A DNA stretch of 64,000 nt from an uncultured Pelagibacteraceae bacterium. GTDB lineage: Bacteria; Pseudomonadota; Alphaproteobacteria; Pelagibacterales; Pelagibacteraceae. How positions within the stretch are numbered: the first letter of the stretch is position 1; every line of letters begins with the position of its first letter. The notes under the pieces were generated by a model, which worked only from the letters and a program-made list of their open reading frames with translations, was not told where the DNA came from and did no database searches. Both the position numbers and the translations under genes were made by a program. This document shows, one piece after another, positions 29,907 to 38,876 of this stretch. The stretch covers positions 27,135 through 91,134 of the forward strand of contig CACHPJ010000002.1 in the NCBI GenBank assembly GCA_902581775.1. The letters run 5' to 3'.

Positions 29907-30558
29907 TTATCTCCTTTAAAAAATTTGATAATTTATCTGTTTTATAATCTATAAAATTTGAGTCCGAGTATTCGGCAGCCCAGGGTTCATTATTAATAAT
30001 CCAAACTGTTTTCATACCTAATTCATAAGCAGGTTTCAAATTTCTCGCAATATCTTCAATAAATATACTATATTGTGGCTCAATTTTGTATTTTTCAATA
30101 ATTTTTTTATAAGTTATTAAAGACGGCTTCGGAATGAAGTCAGCACTTACTATATCAAAAATATCATTAAAATGTCTATCAATTCCAAGTTTTTTTGTTA
30201 CATTTTTTGCATGTGCCTTAGAACCATTAGTAAAAATTATTTTTTTACCTTCAATTTTAGCTATTTGCTCGTCTAAGAGTGAATCTTTTTTTAAAAAGCT
30301 TAGATCTATATCATGAACAAATTCTAAAAATTCATTGGCATCGATTTTATGATTTTTAATCATACCGTTTAATGTAGTATTATATTCAACAAAATAATTT
30401 TTTTGTATTTTTCTTGCCTCTTCTTTAGTAATTTTCAACTTTTTTGAAATAAATTCAGACATCTTTTTATCTACTTGATCAAATACCTTTGTCGCTCCAG
30501 AATATAAAGTATTATCAAGATCAAAAAGCCAAAATTTTATTTTTTTTAGTTCCTTCAT
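29893..30558 (-). CDS. HAD-family pyrimidine 5'-nucleotidase-like hydrolase
   Basis: The 221-residue protein has the four HAD motifs: FDLDNTLY (nucleophile Asp), FTNGSKAHA, a Lys in KPSLITYKK, and FIEDIARN. It resembles the SDT1/PHM8-type pyrimidine 5'-nucleotidases that are usual between argB and dapD in alphaproteobacteria. It overlaps argB and dapD by 4 and 14 bases, so expression is coupled. The actual phosphate ester substrate is not known. Confidence 0.85.
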   Translation of the reverse strand: MKELKKIKFWLFDLDNTLYSGATKVFDQVDKKMSEFISKKLKITKEEARKIQKNYFVEYNTTLNGMIKNHKIDANEFLEFVHDIDLSFLKKDSLLDEQIAKIEGKKIIFTNGSKAHAKNVTKKLGIDRHFNDIFDIVSADFIPKPSLITYKKIIEKYKIEPQYSIFIEDIARNLKPAYELGMKTVWIINNEPWAAEYSDSNFIDYKTDKLSNFLKEINEIR

Positions 30559-31421
30559 TTTCTTATTAATGTCCCAGATCCTGTATCTGAAAATATTTCA
30601 TGAAGAATTGAATGAGGTTTTCTTCCATCAAGGATAACAACACCTCTTACTCCATTTTCAACTGCATTTACACAATTTTCTATTTTAGGAATCATTCCTT
30701 CTGCAACTATCTTCCATTTTATTAAATTTTCAAGATCAAAAGGTTTTATTTCAGGAATAAGATTTTTTTTATCATCATAAACTCCCTCAACATTAGTCAT
30801 TAGTATAAGTCTTCTAGATTTAAGTTTTTGAGCAATTGAACTTGCTGCTGTATCACCATTAATATTAAAAGTCTGATCATTTTTACCTAAGCCTAATGGG
30901 GCTATAATTGGTATTTTATTTTTATACAGCGCATCTTCAATTAAATCTGAATTAATTTTTTTTGGAATTCCAACAAAACCTAACTCTTCCCTTTCAGGCT
31001 CCACTTCTATTATATTATTACTTTTAGTATGGAACGATACAGCATCAGAGCCTAATTTTTTAAGAGAGTTAACTATATCTGCGTTAAAATCAATCAGAAC
31101 TTCTTCCACGGTATCTATTATGTCTTTATTAGTAACTCTCAAACCATTGATAAATTTTGAAACAATTTTTTTCTTTTCTAATTCTCTTTTAATTCTTGGA
31201 CCGCCTCCATGTACCACAATTATTGATAGACCTAATTTGTTAAGTACATTTATATCTGAGATAAAATTATTAAATACACTTCTATCTATTAATACATTGC
31301 CTCCATACTTGATAACAATTTTCTCTTTTTCATATTTCGATACATATTTTTGAACAATATTAATGCTTGGAGCTTTTTCAGGCCAAAATTTTTTAATCTC
31401 TTCAAGAGATGGAGAGGACAT
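30555..31421 (-). CDS. argB: Acetylglutamate kinase
   Basis: Second step of arginine synthesis, phosphorylating N-acetylglutamate. The 288 residues show the amino-acid-kinase fold: IVIKYGGNVL at the start, IIVVHGGGPRI, the NINGDTAASSIA nucleotide-binding block, LMTNVEGVYD and GMIPKIENCVNAVENGV. It begins 1 base after the yidC stop. In many alphaproteobacteria engB lies between yidC and argB; here it is absent. The other arginine gene in the window, argJ, is about 24 kb away. Confidence 0.96.
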   Translation of the reverse strand: MSSPSLEEIKKFWPEKAPSINIVQKYVSKYEKEKIVIKYGGNVLIDRSVFNNFISDINVLNKLGLSIIVVHGGGPRIKRELEKKKIVSKFINGLRVTNKDIIDTVEEVLIDFNADIVNSLKKLGSDAVSFHTKSNNIIEVEPEREELGFVGIPKKINSDLIEDALYKNKIPIIAPLGLGKNDQTFNINGDTAASSIAQKLKSRRLILMTNVEGVYDDKKNLIPEIKPFDLENLIKWKIVAEGMIPKIENCVNAVENGVRGVVILDGRKPHSILHEIFSDTGSGTLIRK

Positions 31422-31422
31422 T

Positions 31423-33117
31423 TTAATTAGTTTTAATTTTTGTTTTTCTCATTATTACCCATTGTTGAGCAATAGTTAAAATATTATTAACAGTCCAATA
31501 GACTACTAGACCAGAGGGAAATGGAGCTAGAATAATTGTTAAAAATAAAGGAAAGAAGGCAAAAATTTTTGCTTGGATTGGATCTGGCGGTGCAGGGTTT
31601 AGTTTTTGTTGTACCCACATTGAAGCACCCATTAAAATCGGCCATATACCAATAATTAAAAAACCTGGGGGATCCCAAGGAATTAATCCAAAAAGATTAA
31701 AAATAGATGTTGGATCTTTCGCAGAAAGATCTTGTATCCAACCAAAAAAAGGCTGGTGCCTCATCTCTAATGAGATGAAAAGCATTTTGTAAATAGCAAA
31801 AAAGAAAGGTATTTGAATTAAAATAGGTAAACATCCAGAAGCTGGGTTAACCTTTTCCTTTTTATATAATGCCATCATTTCTTGTTGTAATTTTACTTTA
31901 TCTTCTTTGTGAATTTCTTTAAGTCTTACCATCTCAGGCTGTAAGGCTTTCATTTTTGCCATAGATCTAAAAGAGTAATTCGCCAAAGGAAAGAACGTTA
32001 TTCTTATTGCTAGTGTAACCAATACTATAGCTATTCCAAAATTTCCAGAAAACTTGAACAGATAGTCAATTACAAAAAATAGGGGTTTAGTAAAAAAATA
32101 AAACCATCCCCAATCTATAGTAAGGTCAAATTTTTCTATTCCCTCACTCGCTGCGTAAGAATCGATCGTATTAACTTCTTTTGCAGCAACAAATAATCTC
32201 ACTTCGTTACTAGATGTAGAAGATGCATTTACCTTTACAGGAGAATTTAAAATATAATTCGCTTTATAAGTATCTTTGTACAAAAATGTTGATTTAAAGT
32301 TAGCATTTTTTGGCGGAACTATTGCCGTTACCCAATATTTATCAGTTATACCTAACCAACCATTATCAGCTGTTCTAGAAATTTTTTTATCTTCAATATC
32401 ACCATAACTATCTTCTTTAAGCTCTCCATCAAACACACCTATAAAGCCCTCATGTAAAATATAAAAACCCTGAACATCATCAGGTTTTTTATTTCTTGTT
32501 ATTTGAGAATAAGGATAGAGATCAAAATTCTTTTTTGTACTATTTACAACTTCTTGATTAATCTTAAATAAAAATTTTTCATCTAACTCTATTATTTTTC
32601 TGAATATTAATCCCTCACCATTATTCCATTCTAGTACCACAGATGAATTTTTGGACAAAATTTTCTTACCTTTTACTTTCCATAGTGATTCTAGAGTTGG
32701 CACCTTTACTTGGTCCCCTACACTCGTCCAGCCTGTCTCAATAAAATATCCATCTAAAGTTTCTCTAGGATTTAAAAATACAACTTTATCCTCAGTATTT
32801 AAATTTTTCCTATAATTCTTAAAGGAAATATCATCAAATATAGCTCCCCTTAAAGATATTGATCCACTTATATTGTCGTTATCAATATTAACTCTGTCAT
32901 CTTTTACCAGTGAGTCTTTTCTAGATATTTGAGTGACAATTTTTTCTTGATTTATATTTGGAGTAATTTGATTTTGTTCAAGATTTTTATTTTCTGGATC
33001 AATTGTTGTTTGAACTTTTTTTGTGGCAGTAGGTGGAGGGGTATCGAAGAATGCCCCCCAAAAAAGTAAAACGGACATAGATAATGCTATTGCTACAAAT
33101 ACGTTTTTATTATCCAT
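31423..33117 (-). CDS. yidC: Membrane protein insertase YidC
   Basis: Inserts proteins into the inner membrane with or without Sec. The N-terminal membrane segment FVAIALSMSVLLFWGAFF is followed by a Thr/Asn/Gln-rich linker, a large periplasmic beta-domain (about 75-330) and a C-terminal five-helix core with the FFPLANYSFRSMAKMKALQPEM loop. The frame opens at 33144, but I prefer the ATG at 33117, which gives the standard MDNKN start and a smaller overlap (8 bases) with yidD. It is in the conserved rpmH-rnpA-yidD-yidC order. Confidence 0.96.
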   Translation of the reverse strand: MDNKNVFVAIALSMSVLLFWGAFFDTPPPTATKKVQTTIDPENKNLEQNQITPNINQEKIVTQISRKDSLVKDDRVNIDNDNISGSISLRGAIFDDISFKNYRKNLNTEDKVVFLNPRETLDGYFIETGWTSVGDQVKVPTLESLWKVKGKKILSKNSSVVLEWNNGEGLIFRKIIELDEKFLFKINQEVVNSTKKNFDLYPYSQITRNKKPDDVQGFYILHEGFIGVFDGELKEDSYGDIEDKKISRTADNGWLGITDKYWVTAIVPPKNANFKSTFLYKDTYKANYILNSPVKVNASSTSSNEVRLFVAAKEVNTIDSYAASEGIEKFDLTIDWGWFYFFTKPLFFVIDYLFKFSGNFGIAIVLVTLAIRITFFPLANYSFRSMAKMKALQPEMVRLKEIHKEDKVKLQQEMMALYKKEKVNPASGCLPILIQIPFFFAIYKMLFISLEMRHQPFFGWIQDLSAKDPTSIFNLFGLIPWDPPGFLIIGIWPILMGASMWVQQKLNPAPPDPIQAKIFAFFPLFLTIILAPFPSGLVVYWTVNNILTIAQQWVIMRKTKIKTN

Positions 33118-33367
33118 TTTTATTTTCCTTTTTTTCTGGAACAAAGTTTAAACCAGATCCGCCTCCTAAAAATTTAAAAGGATGGCACGTCAAAATTCTT
33201 TTACATCCCAAATAAAAACCTTTTAAGATTCCATGAGTTTTTAGTGCATCTATCATATAATCCGAACAAGTTGGAAGATATCTACATCTGTTGGCAAAAA
33301 TTGGGGAGATAAGAAATTTATAACCTTTAATAATTGATATAATTATTTTAATAAATATTTTATTCAT
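33110..33367 (-). CDS. yidD: Membrane protein insertion efficiency factor YidD
   Basis: An 85-residue protein with an N-terminal amphipathic/hydrophobic helix and the YidD signature: NRCRYLPTCSDYMIDALKTHG, then CKRILTCHPF. It assists YidC-dependent insertion at the inner face of the membrane. It starts directly after the rnpA stop and its end overlaps yidC by 3 to 8 bases depending on the yidC start. Confidence 0.95.
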   Translation of the reverse strand: MNKIFIKIIISIIKGYKFLISPIFANRCRYLPTCSDYMIDALKTHGILKGFYLGCKRILTCHPFKFLGGGSGLNFVPEKKENKNG

Positions 33368-33712
33368 CTAATTTATCTTTTTAAAACTTTTAGTCATTTC
33401 ATTTACTATTTTTTTATGATCCTCAGAAAAAGATTTTGTTTTTCCAAAAACTATATAAGTATAATCTCGATTAATTGCACCTCTTATTTTAAGAATTTTT
33501 TGCACTATAGCTTTTAATTTTCTTTTAATCTTATTTCTTTTTACAGCATTTCCTATTTTTTTTTTCATTACGAAGCTTATTATAAGATGATTTTTTTTTG
33601 GTTTGAGGAAATTTTTTGCAGCAAAAATAGAGAAATAATCTGTATGAATTTTTCTCTCTTTAAGAGCCTTTTTGAAGTGACTGCCTTTCTTCAAGCTTTC
33701 TAGCTTCAACAT
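33368..33712 (-). CDS. rnpA: Ribonuclease P protein component
   Basis: The 114-residue basic protein subunit of RNase P, which matures tRNA 5' ends. The RNR-like motif lies in KIGNAVKRNKIKRKLKA, and the N-terminal SLKKGSHFKKAL block is typical. Its ATG is 1 base beyond the rpmH stop codon, and its stop is followed at once by yidD. The protein is extremely lysine-rich. Confidence 0.95.
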   Translation of the reverse strand: MLKLESLKKGSHFKKALKERKIHTDYFSIFAAKNFLKPKKNHLIISFVMKKKIGNAVKRNKIKRKLKAIVQKILKIRGAINRDYTYIVFGKTKSFSEDHKKIVNEMTKSFKKIN

Positions 33713-33713
33713 T

Positions 33714-33848
33714 TTACGTAGATATTCTTTTTCTTCCCTTAGCTCTTCTTCTTGCTATGAGTTTTCGACCACCTTTGGTAGCCATTCTAGATCTGAATCC
33801 GTGCCTTCTTTTTCTAACCAATTTACTTGGTTGGTATGTTCTTTTCAT
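33714..33848 (-). CDS. rpmH: 50S ribosomal protein L34
   Basis: A 44-codon frame that is easily overlooked because of its length. Its translation starts [18 protein letters not shown], then [20 protein letters not shown] and ends KRIST, the textbook L34 sequence. It is a component of the large ribosomal subunit. It opens the rpmH-rnpA-yidD-yidC run, and the next gene rnpA begins 1 base after its stop. The 57-base divergent spacer 33849-33905 should carry the promoter of this long operon; dnaA is not adjacent. Confidence 0.97.
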   Translation of the reverse strand: MKRTYQPSKLVRKRRHGFRSRMATKGGRKLIARRRAKGRKRIST

Positions 33849-33905
33849 AAAATAATTTTAGTTATATATTTAATAATATCACTGATGTACAGTTAAAATT
33901 ATCTA

Positions 33906-34622
33906 ATGACAAAAAGTGTTAAAATAACAGTAGGCCTTCTATATATTCTTTGTCTAAGTCTAATATTGTATGGTTTTTTTATTTTTGTAGATGTAACTCA
34001 ATTGAATGACTATAGTTATATAAAAGACAAAACACAATTTTTAATAGTGATAAAAAATCAAAATCCAGTTTGGTTTACAGTCCTATTTTTTTTATTTTGT
34101 ATAATTTGGATTTTACTCTTAGGCTTTGCGACACCAATTTCCCTAATTTCAGGATTTTTATTTGGCAAATTTTATGGAACCTTAGTTTCTGTCTTTGGAT
34201 TTACGATAGGATGTTCACTTTTATATATTCTTGCAAATCAATATTTTAAGGATTTTATTTTAGAAAAATTCTCAAATAGAGTCTCAAATTTAAAAGAAAT
34301 GTTTAATAAAAATGAATTTTTATATTTCATGATTTTTAGATTCGCAGGTGGAGGCGGAACACCTTTTGCTATACAAAATTTATTACCAGTTTTTTTTAAT
34401 ATGAAAGTAAAAAATTATTTTTTCTCAACTCTAATTGGACTTTTTCCTATGGTCTTTGTTCTATCCGCTATTGGCGAAGGTATTGAAATTATTATTGAAA
34501 ATAACACAGATCCAAGTTTTTTGACAATGATTCAAAATAAAGAAATTCTTTTTCCTATACTTGGTTTTTTTGCAATAATAATAGTTTCATTTTTATTAAG
34601 AAAAATTTATTTTAAAAAATGA
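33906..34622 (+). CDS. TVP38/TMEM64 (DedA-like) membrane protein
   Basis: A 238-residue polytopic inner-membrane protein with a first anchor at about 8-28 and a VTT/SNARE-associated core. The core has GFATPISLISGFLFGKFYGTL and the conserved FRFAGGGGTPFAIQNLLPVF loop. Bacterial relatives are implicated in lipid scrambling or undecaprenyl-phosphate handling, but the role of this subgroup is not settled. Its stop overlaps the following DUF255 gene by 4 bases (ATGA). It is divergent from rpmH. Confidence 0.85.
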   Translation: MTKSVKITVGLLYILCLSLILYGFFIFVDVTQLNDYSYIKDKTQFLIVIKNQNPVWFTVLFFLFCIIWILLLGFATPISLISGFLFGKFYGTLVSVFGFTIGCSLLYILANQYFKDFILEKFSNRVSNLKEMFNKNEFLYFMIFRFAGGGGTPFAIQNLLPVFFNMKVKNYFFSTLIGLFPMVFVLSAIGEGIEIIIENNTDPSFLTMIQNKEILFPILGFFAIIIVSFLLRKIYFKK

Positions 34623-36334
34623 AAAATATTTTAGCAAATGATCCTAGTCCATATTTACAACAACATAAAAATAATCCTGTTCACTGGCAAACATGGAACA
34701 AAGAGTCTTTAAAACAAGCAAAAATTGAAAAAAAACCAATTTTATTAAGTATCGGATATTCAAGCTGTCACTGGTGTCATGTTATGGCGCATGAAAGCTT
34801 TGAAGATAAAAAAACAGCTGAATTAATGAATAATCATTTTATAAATATTAAAGTTGATCGTGAGGAAAGACCAGATATAGATTTTATCTTTCAAAGTTCT
34901 TATCAATTATTTAATAATTCCGGCGGAGGTTGGCCTTTAACTATTTTTCTTGACGAAAATGCTGTGCCGTTTATGGCCGGCACCTATTTTCCCAAAGAAC
35001 CCAAACATGGACTTCCATCTTTTGCAAATGTTTTAAAACAAGTTAGTGAAACTTACCAAAAACAGAGAAATACAATTTTAAATCAAAAAGAATTAATAAA
35101 AAAACATCTAGATATAAAAAAAAATTCTGTAGTTAAACAAGATCTTGAGCCAATTTTAGAAGTTGTTTTGAATAATTTAGATCAGGAAAATGGTGGATAT
35201 AAAGGTGCCCCCAAGTTTCCAACTTTTAATGTATTTGAAACTTTAATGTATTTTTATAATAAAACAAAAAAAGAAAAATTTTTAAAACCTGTTGAAATTT
35301 TATTAAATAAAATTTGCTCTCAAGGAATATACGATCATGTAGAGGGCGGTATCTCAAGATATACAGTAGATGAGAAATGGCTAGTCCCGCACTTTGAAAA
35401 AATGTTATACGACAATGTTCAATTTATATCATTGATGTCAAAATTTCTTAAAGTCAAACCAAACGAATACTTAATTAAAAAGGTTAAACAAACTGCATTT
35501 TTTTTGGATAATAGTTTTGTAAATTCTAAAAATGGTTTACTCGGATCAGCTTTTGACGCGGATAGTGACGGTGAAGAAGGAAAGTATTATGTTTATAAAT
35601 ATGAAGAAATTAAAAATATAAAAAATATCAATAAATTCTTTGTGGTAAATCAATCAGGCAACTGGGAGGGTAAAATCATTTTACAAGAAGTATCGACTCC
35701 ACCTGATGAAATTATTCAAGAATTAAAAAAAATAAGATCAAAGAAAAATAAACCATTTTTTGACAATAAAACTCAATTAGATTTAAATAGTTTATGGGTG
35801 AGTAGTTTGATTAACTTACATCAGGTTTTTAAAAATGACAATTACTTGGTATTAGCAGAAAAATATTTTAAAAGAATTGAAAATTGTTTTACCAAAGATG
35901 AGTTATTTCACAGTTATTCCAAGGAAATAGTTTTTTTAGAAGATTATGCTTTTTTTATAAAATGTCTTATAGACTTACACGAAGCCACTTTAAAAGTTGA
36001 ATATAAATTAAAAGCAAGAGAGTTCAGTGATAAATGTATCGAAAAATTTTATGTGAGGAGTAAAAAAATATTTCAAAAAAATCCAATAGAAACAAACGAT
36101 TTATTTATTGCGCCTATCGATATCAGTGACCATACAATACCCAATGGAAATTCTATTATGTTAAATAATCTTTCTAGACTTGGTTATCTTGAAATTGGCA
36201 AAGAATTATCCGAAAGTCTAAATGGATACTTAAATATTTTTAAAAATCATATGCTTAGCAGTTTAAAATCTATAGATATTTTTAATCAAACTAACTCAGG
36301 AATTAAATGTACTGAGGATGGCTGTGACTTATAA
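34619..36334 (+). CDS. DUF255 / YyaL thioredoxin-like protein (SPATA20 family)
   Basis: An N-terminal thioredoxin-like domain (about 1-165) carries SCHWCHVMAHESF (Cys pair in CHWC) and NIKVDREERPDID. It is followed by an (alpha/alpha)6-barrel-like region as in glycan epimerases, with PHFEKMLYDN. The family is widespread and conserved but has no firmly proven function. At 571 residues it is shorter than typical members of about 650-700, and the C-terminal part ends after TEDGCDL. It is coupled to the TVP38 gene by a 4-base overlap. Confidence 0.87.
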   Translation: MKNILANDPSPYLQQHKNNPVHWQTWNKESLKQAKIEKKPILLSIGYSSCHWCHVMAHESFEDKKTAELMNNHFINIKVDREERPDIDFIFQSSYQLFNNSGGGWPLTIFLDENAVPFMAGTYFPKEPKHGLPSFANVLKQVSETYQKQRNTILNQKELIKKHLDIKKNSVVKQDLEPILEVVLNNLDQENGGYKGAPKFPTFNVFETLMYFYNKTKKEKFLKPVEILLNKICSQGIYDHVEGGISRYTVDEKWLVPHFEKMLYDNVQFISLMSKFLKVKPNEYLIKKVKQTAFFLDNSFVNSKNGLLGSAFDADSDGEEGKYYVYKYEEIKNIKNINKFFVVNQSGNWEGKIILQEVSTPPDEIIQELKKIRSKKNKPFFDNKTQLDLNSLWVSSLINLHQVFKNDNYLVLAEKYFKRIENCFTKDELFHSYSKEIVFLEDYAFFIKCLIDLHEATLKVEYKLKAREFSDKCIEKFYVRSKKIFQKNPIETNDLFIAPIDISDHTIPNGNSIMLNNLSRLGYLEIGKELSESLNGYLNIFKNHMLSSLKSIDIFNQTNSGIKCTEDGCDL

Positions 36335-36335
36335 A

Positions 36336-37349
36336 ATGAAAAAACTAATTATATTATGTAATGAGAAAGTTTCTTGTGATACGCAAAATGACTTTTATTC
36401 TTTAAACGCAGATCTTCAGATACTTCCAGACGGGCTTAATGAAGTTTATGATGTTGAGTGTGTCTTCAGAAAACTCAAAAAAAAAGCTAATCATAAGTTT
36501 AATCTAAAAAAAATAAAATTATGTTCAAACATTTTTAGTTTTCTTTATAATGTTTTTAAAACTTTTCAAATAAAAGATAGCAGATACCTAATTATTACAA
36601 TTACACCATACACGTTTTTAAGTTTTTTACTTTTAATTTTATTTAGAAAAAAAAATTTATTTTTATATTTAATGAGTAGTGGACATGAAGAATACAGACA
36701 CATTATTGGTAGATACAGTGTATGGATTTATGACTTGATGTTTAAAATTATGACTAAAAATACAAAAGTGATAGTTTGCCACAAAAGACTTTTTGAAGAA
36801 AAAAAATCATTTTTAGTTAATCCTTCTCGTCTTAAAAAAAATTGGTTTGAAAATATAAACCAACCTGATATTTCAAAACCTAATTTTTTGTATGTAGGAA
36901 GAATAAATCCAGAAAAAGGTATAATAAATTTTATTGACCTTTTTAATAAATTAGATTTTGATTGTGAACTTTGTATTGCTGGAAACAAAGATTATCTTAA
37001 GAGTGGAAGTAGCAAAGTTAAGAAACTAGGGTATATCTCAGATGAGAATGAATTAATAAAGATCTATGACAATTGTAATATTACTATTTTACCGTCTTTT
37101 ACTGAAGCCCATCCTTATGTTTTGGAAGAGTCTTTAGCAAGAAAAAGGCCTATAATAATTTTTGAGGAAATAAGTTATGTTAAGCAAGGAAAATTAGGGG
37201 TCTTTATAAGCAAAAGAGATAAAGATAGTTTTAGTGAGATTGTAAAAAAAGTAATAAAAAATTATAAAGATATTCAGTTAGAAATGGAAAAAAACAGCCT
37301 TCCAACACAAAAAGGTATGGTAAATAGATTTTCTGAAATAATTGAATAA
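36336..37349 (+). CDS. Glycosyltransferase, GT4-like
   Basis: The ATG at 36336, 1 base after the DUF255 stop, gives the start MKKLIILCNEK; the frame is also open 18 bases upstream within the preceding gene. The C-terminal half has the GT-B donor-binding features: FLYVGRINPEKGIINFI, then ILPSFTEAHPYVLEESLARKRP with the conserved glutamates. The N-terminal half is atypical. A surface-glycan role is likely from the downstream epimerase and aminotransferase genes. Donor sugar unknown. Confidence 0.8.
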   Translation: MKKLIILCNEKVSCDTQNDFYSLNADLQILPDGLNEVYDVECVFRKLKKKANHKFNLKKIKLCSNIFSFLYNVFKTFQIKDSRYLIITITPYTFLSFLLLILFRKKNLFLYLMSSGHEEYRHIIGRYSVWIYDLMFKIMTKNTKVIVCHKRLFEEKKSFLVNPSRLKKNWFENINQPDISKPNFLYVGRINPEKGIINFIDLFNKLDFDCELCIAGNKDYLKSGSSKVKKLGYISDENELIKIYDNCNITILPSFTEAHPYVLEESLARKRPIIIFEEISYVKQGKLGVFISKRDKDSFSEIVKKVIKNYKDIQLEMEKNSLPTQKGMVNRFSEIIE

Positions 37350-37404
37350 TTATTTAACTTTTCATCATATTGAATAATTTATTTTATTATGCTACCAAAT
37401 TTAA

Positions 37405-38850
37405 ATGAGTAGAGTTCTTTTAGTAAATCCTCCATTTTATAGACTTTTGGGATCGCACTACAATGCAAACTCCCTAGGTATAGCTTACATTGCATCATAC
37501 TTAAATAAAAGAGGACATGATACTTGGTTATATAACGCTGATTATCTTAGTGATTATAAATACATAAAACTAAAAAAAATTTTTTCCAATTTCGGAAACT
37601 ATAAAGATTATTTTAAAGATACTGACAATGCAATCTGGCACGAAGTTAAGGATCAGATATTGAAATTTAATCCTGATTGGGTTGGTTACACATCTTACAC
37701 AGCTAACATAAGTGCTATAAAAATAATTTCTGATAAAGTAAAAAAAGCAAACCCATCAATTAAACAAGTAGTCGGAGGTGTTCATGCAACACTAGACTCG
37801 GATATTCTTGATACATTAACTTCAGTAGATTATTCAATTCAAAGAGAAGGAGAGGAGGCTTTCCTTGCTTTAGTAGAAAATAAAAACCCTCAACATATTC
37901 CGGGAGTAGTATCAAGAGATAAAGGAAGTTTATTATTTAAAACTGGAATAGCTCCTGTAATAAAAGATATTGATGCTCTTCCTCTTCCCCAGAGAGATAA
38001 ATTTTGGGGTATACCAAGAGAAGAATGGAAAAAAGTAGATGTATCATATGTTAACACTATAAGGGGCTGCCCTTACAAATGTACTTATTGTGCTTCTCCT
38101 TTTCATTGGGATAGAAAAACAACTCGGCTGCGTTCACCAGAGTCAGTCTTAGAGGAAATGCATCATCTTAAAAATAATTATTACGTTCCAACAAATTTTG
38201 ATTACGCAGCTTCAGCAAATATTGAGGAAAAAGATCAATTAAAAATTGAGGACAATACAATAGTTTATTTTGTAGATGATGTTTTTACTGTTCACAAAAA
38301 AAGGGTAAAAAAGATGTTGCGAATGATGATTAAAGATAATTTAAAAATGAGATGGAAATGTGAAGCTCGGGCGGATCATTTAGATGATGAAATTTGTGAA
38401 CTAATGGCTGAAGCTGGGTGCGAAAGAGTAAAAATAGGATTTGAGTCAGGTAGCGATAGAATTTTATCAGAGGTAAAAAAATTAGAAACTAGAGATGAAA
38501 TGTTAAAAGGAGCAGATATGTTGAAAAAAGCTGGAGTTCCATTCTCAGCATACTTCATGGCTGGATTTCCTGGAGAAACTGATGAAGATTTAAAACAAAC
38601 AATTGATTTTGCAAAAAAAGTTGATGCTGATTATTACTCATTATCTGTTTTAGCTCCTTATTACGGAACTGAACTTTACGATACATTGATGAAAAATGGT
38701 CACGAACTAGACAAGCAGCCTTGGGAGTATTTTTTCCATCAATCTCCAAAACCAATGGTAAATGATAAGTTAAGTACTAAAGTTTTAGAAGAATATCTTG
38801 CCCTAGCAGAATTAAATAAACAAAGTAGAAAAAAACGTGGTTATATTTAG
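37405..38850 (+). CDS. B12-binding-domain radical SAM enzyme
   Basis: A 481-residue protein with an N-terminal cobalamin-binding-like Rossmann domain (about 1-150; LLVNPPFYRLLGSHY, then VGGVHATLDSDIL). A radical SAM barrel follows, whose cluster motif CPYKCTYC is near residue 220 (Cys-x3-Cys-x2-Cys). Later blocks are FVDDVFTVHKKR and CERVKIGFESGSDRIL. Class B radical SAM enzymes of this kind methylate or rearrange unreactive carbons. A DxHxxG-type cobalt ligand is not evident, as in many members of the class. It lies just upstream of sugar genes and 2 kb before a cobalamin riboswitch. Confidence 0.9.
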   Translation: MSRVLLVNPPFYRLLGSHYNANSLGIAYIASYLNKRGHDTWLYNADYLSDYKYIKLKKIFSNFGNYKDYFKDTDNAIWHEVKDQILKFNPDWVGYTSYTANISAIKIISDKVKKANPSIKQVVGGVHATLDSDILDTLTSVDYSIQREGEEAFLALVENKNPQHIPGVVSRDKGSLLFKTGIAPVIKDIDALPLPQRDKFWGIPREEWKKVDVSYVNTIRGCPYKCTYCASPFHWDRKTTRLRSPESVLEEMHHLKNNYYVPTNFDYAASANIEEKDQLKIEDNTIVYFVDDVFTVHKKRVKKMLRMMIKDNLKMRWKCEARADHLDDEICELMAEAGCERVKIGFESGSDRILSEVKKLETRDEMLKGADMLKKAGVPFSAYFMAGFPGETDEDLKQTIDFAKKVDADYYSLSVLAPYYGTELYDTLMKNGHELDKQPWEYFFHQSPKPMVNDKLSTKVLEEYLALAELNKQSRKKRGYI

Positions 38851-38876
38851 TCTTGTTAAACTACTATTAAATATAA

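Noticed and set aside
33849..33905. Replication origin next to rpmH
   Set aside because: rpmH-rnpA often lies near dnaA and oriC in bacteria, but there is no dnaA here and the 57-base spacer shows no cluster of DnaA boxes.
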